Part shown: positions 1 to 7,741 of the stretch, one piece after another
Numbering within the stretch: the first letter of the stretch is position 1
How the letters are laid out: every line of letters starts with the position of its first letter
Notes under the pieces: generated by a model
The model's input: the letters and a program-made list of their open reading frames with translations, nothing else
The model's database searches: none
What the model was told of the DNA's origin: nothing
Assembly: GCA_910588545.1 (NCBI GenBank)
Contig: CAJUOU010000003.1
Location: 124,001 to 188,000, forward strand
Source of the DNA: an uncultured Christensenellaceae bacterium
GTDB taxonomy: Bacteria; Bacillota; Clostridia; Christensenellales; UBA3700
Length of the DNA: 64,000 nt
Reading direction: 5' to 3'
Made by a program: the position numbers and the translations under genes

Positions 1-825
1 AAACACTTTGCTGACATCAAACGGTTTTACGCTTATTGCATACTCTCCTACATTGATAACACTATCCGTTGTTATTCCATCCTTTGTAAACTGTGGCACT
101 ATTTTGCTGTAGTCTATATTAAACAATGCCTCTATACTTTTATGTGACTCTGTTCCAACTGCATTATGGGTTATTGTTAACCAATTTGAGAGTGTTATAT
201 TTTTGCCGTTATACAAAAAAGTTTTGTCATTAGTCTTTATATCTATTGTCAATTCGGCTGGTCGAATTGCAAAATAAGTACTATTTGTTGCGGAATTAAT
301 CTTATAATTGCTGTTGCTTAAACCTATCGCTTTGGCAACATAACCTGTTCCAACATTTTTTGCACTTCCGCTTACACTAACAGTACATATATCTGCATCT
401 AATAATCCACCTGCTTTGACTTGAGCGGACGGAGATTGCGGATAGCAATTATAAGTCAAGTTATTTTCCCATTCTATATCAACCACTTTAGGCTCTATTG
501 TTACCGTAAATACAGGATTAATATAGCTAATTGTTTGAGCAATTCCGACATTTACAACACAAAACGAATAAGTACCGACATTTTTTATCTCAAACATTGA
601 CTCCGCTTTGCTGTCCTTTACCGACCAAAAACTTGCAAGAGATGATTTAATAGTATAGTTACTGCCTTTATATGGTAACGTTACATTTGTCAAAGTAGTT
701 TTATCTGTATCACTCCAATACCAATCCACCTTTTGAGTAGGTTTTGTAGTTGCCGTATCCAATCCCACTTCGCCGTCAATCAATTTCAACCCTTCTGTAG
801 AATTTGATAAAAAGAAAAACAACAT
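1..825 (-). pseudogene. Surface protein fragment with MBG/YDG-like Ig domains (3' end off window)
   Basis: An open minus-strand frame runs from position 825 off the left edge (about 275 codons visible). It reads as tandem beta-sandwich repeats of the MBG/YDG kind found in large secreted adhesins of gut Firmicutes: segments such as GTGYVAKAIGLSNSNYKI and INVGEYAISVKPFDV follow the usual alternation of a Gly-Thr-Tyr/Ala strand and a closing strand. The only ATG available (823-825) is not followed by a signal peptide, and the frame has no export signal before a stop at 880-882. The 5' part encoding the secretion signal is therefore missing. I infer a truncated gene, or an assembly/recombination junction near 830-845. 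Function beyond a surface-exposed repeat protein cannot be told. Confidence 0.6.
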
Positions 826-837
826 AGGATTGAATGA

Positions 838-918
838 AGTTATGACAATAACAAATTTAAAACAATCGCTGCAAACAAATTACAGCAAGCTGAAAAGCGC
901 TACAAACGGTATGATTAA
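838..918 (+). pseudogene. C-terminal remnant of an unidentified plus-strand gene
   Basis: A plus-strand frame, open only from 838 to the TAA at 916-918, encodes a Lys/Gln-rich tail ending EKRYKRYD. It has no start codon or ribosome-binding site, but a perfect hairpin terminator lies 100 bp downstream. That is what one expects if this is the genuine 3' end of a gene whose body was lost at the same junction that truncates the divergent surface-protein fragment. The family is not recognised, and a chance reading frame remains possible. Confidence 0.25.
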
Positions 919-1015
919 TCACACTTATCTTTTCACCGCATAAGTATATTGGTAAAAAACAAAAACAATTTACTTTTAAATAATCATTATTTAATAGTTA
1001 TAAATCTTTGATTAA

Positions 1016-1050
1016 ACAAAATACGCAAGTTAAAAACTTGCGTATTTTGT
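1016..1050 (+). terminator. Perfect hairpin terminator
   Basis: Perfect 15-bp arms at 1016-1030 and 1036-1050 around a 5-nt loop. The right arm is T-rich and is followed by TG rather than a long T run. It could serve the remnant ending at 918, and it may work in both directions. Confidence 0.6.
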
Positions 1051-1108
1051 TGTACAATTTTTGAAGTTATGCATCTCCAAAGAAAAAAATTCATTTAAAG
1101 CTTTTGTG

Positions 1109-1146
1109 TATTTTTGCACCGCAAACTTTTTTGCGGCAGCAAAAAT
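1109..1146. repeat. Imperfect inverted repeat
   Basis: TATTTTTGC and GCAAAAATA arms surround an inner CGCAAA/TTTGCG pair. It lies in the non-coding stretch 919-1366, between the terminator at 1016 and the operator-like repeats from 1169. Its role is unknown. Confidence 0.35.
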
Positions 1147-1168
1147 ACTAACTTTTTACAATCTTTAC

Positions 1169-1245
1169 ACCGAATTATTTGGTATTTTATATATTATACA
1201 CCTAATTTTTTGAGTTTGTCAAGTAAAATACCGAATTTTTTGGCA
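1169..1245. promoter_or_regulatory. Operator-like triple repeat upstream of XRE gene
   Basis: Three related 16-mers start at 1169 (ACCGAATTATTTGGTA), 1200 (ACCTAATTTTTTGAGT, degenerate) and 1230 (ACCGAATTTTTTGGCA). Spacing is 31 and 30 bp, so all three fall on one DNA face. With one flanking base, the first and third are imperfect palindromes (half-site YACCRAA). They lie 120-200 bp before the XRE gene, which suggests autoregulation. Confidence 0.55.
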
Positions 1246-1366
1246 TTGTGTAGATAATAATAAAAATATGCTTTATTTCGACTTTTTCGTAAATATAAAT
1301 TGCTTTAATACTGAAATAAATCACTAAATATTTCTCAAATTTTATTTTTATAGAGGGGGTAGCAAT

Positions 1367-1708
1367 ATGGAGTACAATAACAAGCTAAAAGAATTGAGAA
1401 TATCCAAAGGTTTTTTCCAAAAAGACATTGCAAATAAAATTGGGGTTGCAACGAACACTTATCAATCTTGGGAGCGAGGAATAACTCAACCTGATATTTC
1501 CAATTTGATAAAACTTAGCAATGTTTATGCCTGCTCTGTCGATTACATTATCGGCAAGGAAACCGAGGAAGGTATGATAATGTTTACTAACAATTTAAGT
1601 GAAGATGAAAACATTTTTATTAACACCGTAAGACAACTCAGTCTAAAGGACAAAGGCATTCTGTTTGATTTGGCCATGACTATGCTTAAAGCAAAAAATA
1701 TAAAATAA
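1367..1708 (+). CDS. XRE-family (Cro/CI-type) transcriptional regulator
   Basis: 113-aa cytoplasmic DNA-binding protein. Residues 5-60 form a classic Cro/CI helix-turn-helix: LRISKGFFQKDIANKIGV, then TYQSWERG and PDISNLIKL. The remaining 50 residues are helical and may form the dimerisation tail. A strong GGGGG ribosome-binding site 8 nt upstream fixes the ATG. The gene stands alone, followed by a Nim-like oxidoreductase gene with its own promoter. Repeated operator-like sites at 1169-1245 upstream suggest that it controls its own expression. The target beyond itself cannot be read from the sequence. Confidence 0.85.
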   Translation: MEYNNKLKELRISKGFFQKDIANKIGVATNTYQSWERGITQPDISNLIKLSNVYACSVDYIIGKETEEGMIMFTNNLSEDENIFINTVRQLSLKDKGILFDLAMTMLKAKNIK

Positions 1709-1819
1709 TAGTATTTTTAAAAAATTTTATAAATAAGTAATTATTAAAATACTTTTAATCAAAATTTTCGGCTCAAATGCTAAGTTTTTGTAAAATTGCT
1801 TTATTTAATATTGTAATTA

Positions 1820-1828
1820 TGTTATAAT
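1820..1828 (+). promoter_or_regulatory. Extended -10 promoter for Nim-like gene
   Basis: TGTTATAAT (TGn plus a perfect TATAAT) lies 26 bp before the AAGGAGGTG ribosome-binding site of the next gene. No good -35 is seen, as is usual for extended -10 promoters. Confidence 0.6.
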
Positions 1829-1854
1829 ATATAAAATAATAAAGGAGGTGTGCT

Positions 1855-2322
1855 ATGCGAAAGTCAAATAGAGAAATACACGACTTTGATAAAATTGTTG
1901 ACATTATAAAAAACACAAGTACAATAAGGTTGGGCATTAATGACTACCCTTACCCTTATGTTGTACCCGTTTCTTTTGGTTTTGATGTGCAAGATGACAA
2001 ACTTTGTTTTTATTTTCACGGTGCAACCATAGGCAAAAAAGTTCAGCTTTTGGATAAAAACCCTTTGGTTTGCGTGGAAGGGGACATTTTTCACCGCTAT
2101 ATGGATACGATAAAATCGGTAACTTGCCTTTACGAAAGTTTTATAGCATACGGCAAATGCTCTTTACTCGACGGAAATGATGCCATCCACGGGCTAAAAC
2201 AAATTTTAAAGCATTGTAACTATTTCGACCACTCTTTTAATACGGATGTTTTACCTATAGTAAATGTTTATAAAATAGAGGTAGAAAGCGTAACCGCAAA
2301 ACATAGGACAAAAGATAATTGA
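1855..2322 (+). CDS. NimA-like pyridoxamine 5'-phosphate oxidase-family flavoprotein
   Basis: 155 aa, the normal length for the small split-barrel FMN-binding proteins related to NimA and PPOX. The N-terminus has the family pattern of a helix followed by a strand with PYPYVVPVSFGFD (residues 25-37). Next comes KLCFYFHGATIGKKVQLLDKNP, where the HGA..GKK segment contacts the FMN phosphate, then VCVEGD and SFIAYGK. Members reduce nitroaromatics or bind flavin or heme. The exact substrate is unknown. A consensus AAGGAGGTG site sets the ATG. The gene is monocistronic between an XRE regulator and a tRNA. Confidence 0.8.
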   Translation: MRKSNREIHDFDKIVDIIKNTSTIRLGINDYPYPYVVPVSFGFDVQDDKLCFYFHGATIGKKVQLLDKNPLVCVEGDIFHRYMDTIKSVTCLYESFIAYGKCSLLDGNDAIHGLKQILKHCNYFDHSFNTDVLPIVNVYKIEVESVTAKHRTKDN

Positions 2323-2476
2323 TATATAATTAAAAATATATAAAATATGATATATAAATATTTTTACAATTATATATCTGCAATGCAGTTTGATAATCTC
2401 TATTTGTTGTAGATAAACGTAAAATATAATTTGTTAAAATAAAAAGAAAATTTTAAAATAACACTTACCTATTTAC

Positions 2477-2505
2477 TTGACATTACCGCAAATTTTGTAT
2501 ATACT
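2477..2505 (+). promoter_or_regulatory. Consensus promoter of tRNA-Arg
   Basis: TTGACA at 2477-2482, a 17-bp spacer and TATACT at 2500-2505. Transcription would start about 15 nt before the tRNA. Confidence 0.8.
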
Positions 2506-2525
2506 TTTTAGGTAACCGAATAAAT

Positions 2526-2602
2526 GGACGATTAGCTCAGCTGGATAGAGCGTTGCGCTACGGACGCAAAGGTCAGGGGTTCGAATCCCTTATCGTTCAC
2601 CA
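2526..2602 (+). tRNA. tRNA-Arg (anticodon ACG)
   Basis: 77 nt with encoded CCA. Acceptor arms GGACGAT/ATCGTTC, D-arm GCTC/GAGC, anticodon stem TTGCG/CGCAA with loop CTACGGA (anticodon ACG, which reads CGN through inosine), and T-arm with TTCGAAT. A consensus promoter precedes it and a hairpin terminator follows at once. The duplicated gene pair begins right after that terminator, so this tRNA marks the border of an accessory patch. Confidence 0.97.
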
Positions 2603-2615
2603 TAAGGGAATAAGA

Positions 2616-2652
2616 CGAACTCTTTATCTAGTAAGGAGTTCGGTTTGTTTTT
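2616..2652 (+). terminator. Terminator of tRNA-Arg
   Basis: GAACTC(T)TTA and TAAGGAGTTC arms around TCTAG, followed by a T-rich run to 2652. Confidence 0.8.
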
Positions 2653-2668
2653 TATGAATGATTATTTT

Positions 2669-2802
2669 GGGTTAAAGTTGAAGGTTGTGGAGAAAAAACG
2701 GAAAAAACATATTTTCTTAGTTCAGGCTGGATGGTTTTTTCAAATGGAAAGTTAAAAAGTAATACATTGATAGCGGATTGGTGGAAAGATGAAATTATTT
2801 GA
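2669..2802 (+). pseudogene. 3' remnant of the 205-aa CxxC protein gene (first copy of module)
   Basis: This stretch aligns without gaps to the last 45 codons of the intact gene ending at 3921, including SGWMVFSNGKLKS and the terminal W-W...E(I/V)(I/V) stop. The 5' three quarters are absent; the homology begins about 17 bp after the tRNA terminator. It is a decayed first copy of a duplicated two-gene module, and it overlaps the start of its intact partner at 2789 just as in the complete copy. Confidence 0.8.
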
Positions 2803-3151
2803 TAAAGTAAAAGTATTGGTTTCAAAGCCAGAATATGAAAAATGGGGAATTTTTAAAGGAATGGTCGGCACGATAATTGATGCGGAAATTCAATTTAGAG
2901 CTTTTCAAGTAATATTTACTGATCCTAGACCATTTAGTGAAGAAATAATGTATGATCTTAAAGGCGATATTGTAGATTATATTGAAATAAAAGACTTGGA
3001 AGTTGTAGAAGAGAGCGATTGCACAGATGATTATTTATTGATAAATTTACCAAAACAAAATCCAAAATGGTTTTGTAAGGTAGAAGATGGATATATAACC
3101 AACTTGCTTGGCGAAAAATTGAATAAGATTCCTTATGATTATGATAGTTGA
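2789..3151 (+). CDS. DUF4926-like small protein, putative immunity partner (copy 1)
   Basis: 120 aa, soluble. The N-terminal half (FDKVKVLVSK, KGMVGTIIDAEI, F.VIFTDP) resembles the small SH3-like barrel of DUF4926-type proteins, which often sit beside polymorphic-toxin C-terminal domains in Firmicutes. That similarity is from memory and unproven. The start is set by GGTGG 5 nt upstream, inside the remnant of the preceding gene. Compared with copy 2 (3908-4270), the last ~54 residues are identical while the first ~66 differ at roughly a third of positions. This is a mosaic pattern consistent with gene conversion of the 3' part. Its intact partner gene is missing here. Confidence 0.65.
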   Translation: MKLFDKVKVLVSKPEYEKWGIFKGMVGTIIDAEIQFRAFQVIFTDPRPFSEEIMYDLKGDIVDYIEIKDLEVVEESDCTDDYLLINLPKQNPKWFCKVEDGYITNLLGEKLNKIPYDYDS

Positions 3152-3303
3152 TTTATAATGAATTTAATTTGATAATTAATTTTTTTTAACAAGCTTTAAA
3201 ATAACATTTTTTATACAATAATGCAAAAGAATTTGTCATAAAACCATTTAAAAATAATTTTTATGCCTTACAATATAGTTATAAAAATTATGTGGGGTGG
3301 AAA

Positions 3304-3921
3304 ATGTTAGCAGAGTGGACAAGCAAATGGATTAAAGTTTTTGACAAATTAAACGATATTGTCATTGATGATTTTGATTATGAACATGGTATACGTGGTC
3401 TAATAACAACTAAACATTGTGTAAAATGTATTGCAACAAATCAGTGTTGGTTTGTGGATGAAAAAAATAAAAAACCTGAACGTATGGAATATAGCTTTGA
3501 AGAGATCTTAAAGGATACAAAGAATAAAAGAGGGTTGTACCATTATAATTGTCATTGCAAAGAAATAAACATTCCTACCCCCAAAGAATCTGAAATAGAA
3601 TTAATTATTCCCGAAGGAAAAATTGGATGGTTGTTTAAAGATAAAGAGGGATTGGTAAAAAAAGCTTTGGGTTATGAGCCAAATGATGAATTCTTAGAAT
3701 ATTTTAAAAAACAGGTTTTGAAAAGTTATTGTAAAGGACAATATTATATATTAAATATCAATAAATATGGTGTATCCATAAGTATTAAGGTTAAAGTTGA
3801 AGGTAGTGGAGAAAAAACGGGAAAAACTTATTATGTTAGGTCAGGCTGGATGGTTTTTTCAAATGGAAAATTAAAGAGTAATACATTAATAGCAGGATGG
3901 TGGTTAAATGAAGTTGTTTGA
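3304..3921 (+). CDS. Hypothetical protein with CxxC...CxC motifs, toxin-like partner
   Basis: 205 aa from the ATG preceded by GGGGTGG (a GTG at 3292 would add 4 residues). No signal peptide or membrane helix. The N-terminal part carries CVKC (about residues 41-44), then C51 and HYNCHC near 85-90, probably a metal-binding cluster like those in phage head-morphogenesis (SPP1 gp7-like) and some toxin proteins. The C-terminal half has LVKKALGYEPNDEFLEYFKKQ and SGWMVFSNGK, reminiscent of DUF6883-type toxin domains. Both resemblances are weak and from memory. It overlaps the next gene by 14 nt, implying tight co-expression. Toxin with downstream immunity protein is my best guess; a nuclease activity is not shown. 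Confidence 0.5.
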   Translation: MLAEWTSKWIKVFDKLNDIVIDDFDYEHGIRGLITTKHCVKCIATNQCWFVDEKNKKPERMEYSFEEILKDTKNKRGLYHYNCHCKEINIPTPKESEIELIIPEGKIGWLFKDKEGLVKKALGYEPNDEFLEYFKKQVLKSYCKGQYYILNINKYGVSISIKVKVEGSGEKTGKTYYVRSGWMVFSNGKLKSNTLIAGWWLNEVV

Positions 3922-4270
3922 CAAAGTTAAAGTTTTAGTTTCAAAAGCTGAATATGAAGAGCAAGAAGTTTATAAAGGAATGGTAGGGACAATAATTGAT
4001 GCAGAAATTAGAGGAAGGTCGTTTCATGTGATTTTTACTGACCCCACACCATTTACTGAAGAAACGATGTATTCAATTAAGCCAGATATTTTATGCGTTA
4101 TAGACATAAAAGATTTGGAAGTTGTTGAAGAGAGCGATTGCACAGATGATTATTTATTGATAAATTTACCAAAACAAAATCCAAAATGGTTTTGTAAGGT
4201 AGAAGATGGATATATAACCAACTTGCTTGGCGAGAAATTGAATAAAATTCCTTACGATTACGATAGTTGA
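3908..4270 (+). CDS. DUF4926-like small protein, putative immunity partner (copy 2)
   Basis: 120-aa paralogue of the protein at 2789-3151. Differences cluster in the N-terminal barrel (AEYEEQEVYKG versus PEYEKWGIFKG; RGRSFHV versus QFRAFQV), while the C-terminal region from DLEVVEESDC onward is identical. The ATG lies inside the end of the 205-aa partner with GGTGG upstream, so translation is coupled. Selective divergence of one face with conservation of the rest is what immunity proteins of diversified toxins show, but this is an inference from arrangement only. Near-identical DNA continues about 15 bp past the stop in both copies. Confidence 0.65.
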   Translation: MKLFDKVKVLVSKAEYEEQEVYKGMVGTIIDAEIRGRSFHVIFTDPTPFTEETMYSIKPDILCVIDIKDLEVVEESDCTDDYLLINLPKQNPKWFCKVEDGYITNLLGEKLNKIPYDYDS

Positions 4271-4377
4271 TTTATAATGAATTTCTATTATCGGAAGTTG
4301 TCGTCAAGCGACACTAAGTGGTCTTTGACTACAGCGATTGTTAATTTAAACTATTTGTAAAATTTGAAAATCTATTG

Positions 4378-4413
4378 GTGCTATGGTCTTAAATGACTAT
4401 GGCACTATTTTTT
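4378..4413 (+). terminator. Terminator after the duplicated module
   Basis: GTGCTATGGTC and GACTATGGCAC arms (two G-U pairs), 6-nt loop, T-rich tail. The rest of 4271-4690 is AT-rich and shows no gene. Confidence 0.7.
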
Positions 4414-4702
4414 ATGTGTTTTAATCTAGATTTTTTATGTGTTAAAAACCAATTTAGCCTAAATTGTGCCAAAATCTGACATTTGTTTTTTGCTATTGCC
4501 AATTTTTGGTAATTGTTTTATAAAAATAGTAATCATTATCACTTTTTACATAAATTTTTCTTTTCATATTATAATGCTATATGATTTGAATAATTAAATG
4601 TATAATAATAACTCTTAGTTTTTTAAACTAAACAAAAGGTATAAAATAAAGTAAAAAGTAGCAAAAATATGTGATAAAAATTTTACATAAATTTTTACTT
4701 GA

Positions 4703-4718
4703 ACACAACATATTGTGG
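4703..4718. promoter_or_regulatory. NrdR box 1
   Basis: ACACAACATATTGTGG matches the NrdR consensus ACACNATATATNGTGT at most positions and is palindromic. It lies about 50 bp upstream of the nrdDG -35. Confidence 0.65.
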
Positions 4719-4745
4719 TCAAATTGCCAAAATCTCAAAAAATGA

Positions 4746-4761
4746 CCACAATATATTGATT
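4746..4761. promoter_or_regulatory. NrdR box 2
   Basis: CCACAATATATTGATT, with the core ACAATATATTG, ends 7 bp before the -35. Its centre is 43 bp from that of box 1, close to four helical turns, so both would lie on one face. Confidence 0.65.
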
Positions 4762-4768
4762 TTTCCTC

Positions 4769-4797
4769 TTGACAACGAATATAATTTGTTGTATACT
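4769..4797 (+). promoter_or_regulatory. nrdDG promoter
   Basis: TTGACA (4769-4774), 17-bp spacer, TATACT (4792-4797). It is followed by AAGAAGGAG before the nrdD ATG at 4841. Confidence 0.8.
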
Positions 4798-4840
4798 GAA
4801 TGAGCAATATCAGTAAACCCAAAGAAGAAGGAGAAATTTT

Positions 4841-7150
4841 ATGATTAAAAGCATTATTAAAAGAGATGGCAGAAAAGTTCCATTTAATTTGCAAAAAATT
4901 GCCGATGCTATTTTTAAGGCAGCAGCATCTGTCGGAGGAAGCGACCATGATACCGCATTAGAGCTTGCAGTTGAGGCTTGCGAGTATTTGGAAAGTCAAG
5001 GCAACACTACCCCAACCGTGGAGGAAATCCAAAACGCAGTTGAAAAGACATTAATTGAAAAGGGACACGCACAAACTGCCAAAAACTATATTCTTTACAG
5101 AGCAAACCGTACAAGAGCAAGAGAAATGAAAACCTCTCTTATGGAAATCTATAAAGATTTAACTTTTAAAGATGCAAAAGATAACGATATAAAAAGAGAG
5201 AACGCTAACATTGACGGCGACACTGCAATGGGTACAATGTTGAAGTATGGTAGCGAAGGTGCAAAACAATTTAACAAATTGTTTGTATTGCGTCCTGAAC
5301 ATGCAAAAGCTCATGAAGAGGGAGACATTCATATTCATGATTTAGACTTTTTGACATTGACTGAAACATGCTGTCAAATTGACCTAATCAAATTGTTTAA
5401 AGGCGGTTTTTGTACAGGACATGGCTTTTTGAGAGAGCCTAACGATATAGCATCCTACTCCGCACTTGCAGCAATAGCTATTCAATCCAACCAAAATGAC
5501 CAGCACGGTGGACAAAGTATTCCTAACTTTGAGTACGCAATGGCTATAGGTGTTGCAAAATCTTATAAGAAAATTTACAAGAAAAATCTTATCAAGGCTT
5601 TGGATATTTACGAAATCGAAAACGCTGAGGAAGTTGCTAATAAAATAACTGAAACACTTGCAGCAAAAGATATCGTACCTAAACTAGAGAAAGATGAATA
5701 TATGATAGAAGAAGCAAAAGAGCTTGCAAAAATCGGTATTAAAGACGAAAATATCAAAAAAATTCAAAAGTTCACAAAGAAATATTCGGAGCAAGAAATT
5801 GACCGTGCAACATACCAAGCAATGGAGGCTTTTGTTCACAATTTGAACACAATGCACTCTCGAGCAGGCGCACAAATTCCATTTAGCAGTATCAACTACG
5901 GTACAGATACTACTCCTGAAGGCAGACTTGTTATTAAAAACATTATGCTAGCAACAGATGCAGGTTTGGGTAACGGCGAAACAGCTATCTTCCCTATCCA
6001 CATCTTTAAAGTAAAAGAGGGTGTCAACTATAATAAACAAGACCCTAACTACGATTTGTTTAAACTTGCTATTAGAGTATCTGCAAAAAGGCTGTTCCCT
6101 AACTTCTCGTTTATCGATGCTCCATTTAACCTACAATACTACAAAGAGGGCGACTACAGAACAGAAATAGCTTACATGGGTTGCCGTACAAGGGTTGCAG
6201 GTAACGTTTATGACAAAGATAGAGAGATTGTTACTCAAAGAGGCAACTTATCATTTACATCAATCAACTTGCCTAGACTTGGTATTCTTGCAAAAGGCGA
6301 TATTAACAAATTCTATGAAATGCTTGACGAAAAACTTAATTTGGTTTCCGACCAATTAATGGACAGATACAAAATTCAAGCTAAAAAGAGAGTTAAAAAC
6401 TATCCTTTCCTAATGGGTCAAGGTGTATGGCTAGACAGCGATAAGCTAGACTACGAAGATGAAATCGGCGAGATTTTAAAACACGGTACATTGTCTATCG
6501 GATTTATCGGTCTTGCAGAGTGTTTGGTAGCACTTACAGGCAAACACCACGGAGAGAGTGAGGAGTGTCAAAAACTAGGTTTGGAAATTATCAAACACAT
6601 GAGAGACTTTACTGACAGACTTTGTGAAGAGACTCACTTTAACTATTCTGTTATTGCAACACCTGCTGAAGGCTTATCTGGTAGATTTGTGAGAATCGAT
6701 GCTAAGAAATTTGGTAAAATTAAAGGCATTACTGATAGAGAATACTATACTAACTCTTTCCATGTACCTGTTTATTACAATATCGGTGCACTTGACAAAA
6801 TTAAAATCGAGGCACCTTACCACGCTTTGACAAACGGCGGACATATCAGCTATATCGAGCTTGACGGAGACCCTCTAAAGAACTTGGATGCTTTTGAAGC
6901 TTGCGTTCGTTGCATGAAAGAGGCTGGTATAGGATACGGTTCAATCAACCACCCTATAGACCGTGACCCTGTTTGCGGATATAATGGTATAATCGATAAC
7001 GTTTGTCCTAAATGCGGCAGAAAAGAGGGCGACGGCAAACAAAACTTTGAGAGAATCCGCAGAATTACAGGATACTTGGTAGGTACTGTTGATAGATTTA
7101 ACAACGCAAAACGTGCCGAAGTAAACGACAGAGTAAAACACCATGTGTAA
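4841..7150 (+). CDS. nrdD: Anaerobic (class III) ribonucleoside-triphosphate reductase
   Basis: 769 aa. Reduces ribonucleotides to deoxyribonucleotides under anoxia using a glycyl radical installed by NrdG. Residues 3-90 form an ATP-cone allosteric domain (IIKRDGRKVPFNLQKI). The catalytic barrel follows, with TETCCQIDL and HSRAGAQIPFSSINYGTD. Near the C-terminus are the zinc-binding cysteines C712, C722 and C725 and the glycyl-radical motif RRITGY, with Gly744 as radical residue. Full length and intact. It is driven by a consensus promoter with two NrdR-type boxes and is followed with an 8-nt overlap by nrdG. Its presence indicates an anaerobic lifestyle. Confidence 0.97.
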   Translation: MIKSIIKRDGRKVPFNLQKIADAIFKAAASVGGSDHDTALELAVEACEYLESQGNTTPTVEEIQNAVEKTLIEKGHAQTAKNYILYRANRTRAREMKTSLMEIYKDLTFKDAKDNDIKRENANIDGDTAMGTMLKYGSEGAKQFNKLFVLRPEHAKAHEEGDIHIHDLDFLTLTETCCQIDLIKLFKGGFCTGHGFLREPNDIASYSALAAIAIQSNQNDQHGGQSIPNFEYAMAIGVAKSYKKIYKKNLIKALDIYEIENAEEVANKITETLAAKDIVPKLEKDEYMIEEAKELAKIGIKDENIKKIQKFTKKYSEQEIDRATYQAMEAFVHNLNTMHSRAGAQIPFSSINYGTDTTPEGRLVIKNIMLATDAGLGNGETAIFPIHIFKVKEGVNYNKQDPNYDLFKLAIRVSAKRLFPNFSFIDAPFNLQYYKEGDYRTEIAYMGCRTRVAGNVYDKDREIVTQRGNLSFTSINLPRLGILAKGDINKFYEMLDEKLNLVSDQLMDRYKIQAKKRVKNYPFLMGQGVWLDSDKLDYEDEIGEILKHGTLSIGFIGLAECLVALTGKHHGESEECQKLGLEIIKHMRDFTDRLCEETHFNYSVIATPAEGLSGRFVRIDAKKFGKIKGITDREYYTNSFHVPVYYNIGALDKIKIEAPYHALTNGGHISYIELDGDPLKNLDAFEACVRCMKEAGIGYGSINHPIDRDPVCGYNGIIDNVCPKCGRKEGDGKQNFERIRRITGYLVGTVDRFNNAKRAEVNDRVKHHV

Positions 7151-7631
7151 AATAAGAATTGCAGGCTTAGTCAATGACTCTATTGTAGACGGCCCGGGAA
7201 TGAGACTTACCATCTTTTGCCAAGGCTGTCCACATAACTGCAAAGGCTGTCATAACAAACATACCCACGACTTTAAAGGTGGATATGATATGGACATTGA
7301 CGAAATTGTTGAAAAAGCCAAAAAAAATAAAATACTAAGCGGAGTAACTTTTAGCGGTGGCGAGCCAATGTGTCAACCAAAAGCCTTTTTACAGCTTGCA
7401 AAAAAAATAAAAGCCGAAACCGACTTAAACATAATTTGCTACACAGGTTACACAATCGAAGAGCTTGAGCAAATGAACAATGCGGATATAAATGAATTGC
7501 TTGATATTTGCGATTGGTTGATAGATGGCAGATTTTGCGAAGAACTAAAGGATTTAACTCTTCCTTTCCGCGGAAGTTCCAATCAGCGAATAATAGAACT
7601 TAAAAACAATACTATCGATTGGACAAGATAA
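7143..7631 (+). CDS. nrdG: Anaerobic ribonucleotide reductase activating protein
   Basis: 162-aa radical-SAM enzyme that abstracts a hydrogen from Gly744 of NrdD. The CxxxCxxC cluster motif is C29-C33-C36 (CPHNCKGC). The glycine-rich SAM-binding strand TFSGGEPM follows, and later DWLIDGRF. The ATG overlaps the end of nrdD by 8 nt with no strong ribosome-binding site, so translation is probably coupled. Length and motifs are normal for NrdG. Confidence 0.96.
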   Translation: MCKIRIAGLVNDSIVDGPGMRLTIFCQGCPHNCKGCHNKHTHDFKGGYDMDIDEIVEKAKKNKILSGVTFSGGEPMCQPKAFLQLAKKIKAETDLNIICYTGYTIEELEQMNNADINELLDICDWLIDGRFCEELKDLTLPFRGSSNQRIIELKNNTIDWTR

Positions 7632-7650
7632 AAAAATATATTTAATAAGC

Positions 7651-7684
7651 AAAAAGAGATTTGAAAATTCAAATCTCTTTTTTG
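7651..7684. terminator. Bidirectional terminator between nrdG and LRR lipoprotein gene
   Basis: AGAGATTTGAA/TTCAAATCTCT arms with A-rich flank on the left and T-run on the right. It serves nrdDG and possibly the convergent gene ending at 7742. Confidence 0.8.
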
Positions 7685-7741
7685 TATAATTTCAAAAGAT
7701 TTAAAACAACTTAATATTGCTTATTTTTAGAAATTGATTAA

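Noticed and set aside
4628..4948. Minus-strand open frame of about 106 codons over the nrdD promoter
   Set aside because: It covers the consensus promoter and NrdR boxes and the first codons of nrdD, has no ribosome-binding site, and its composition is that of antisense AT-rich DNA.
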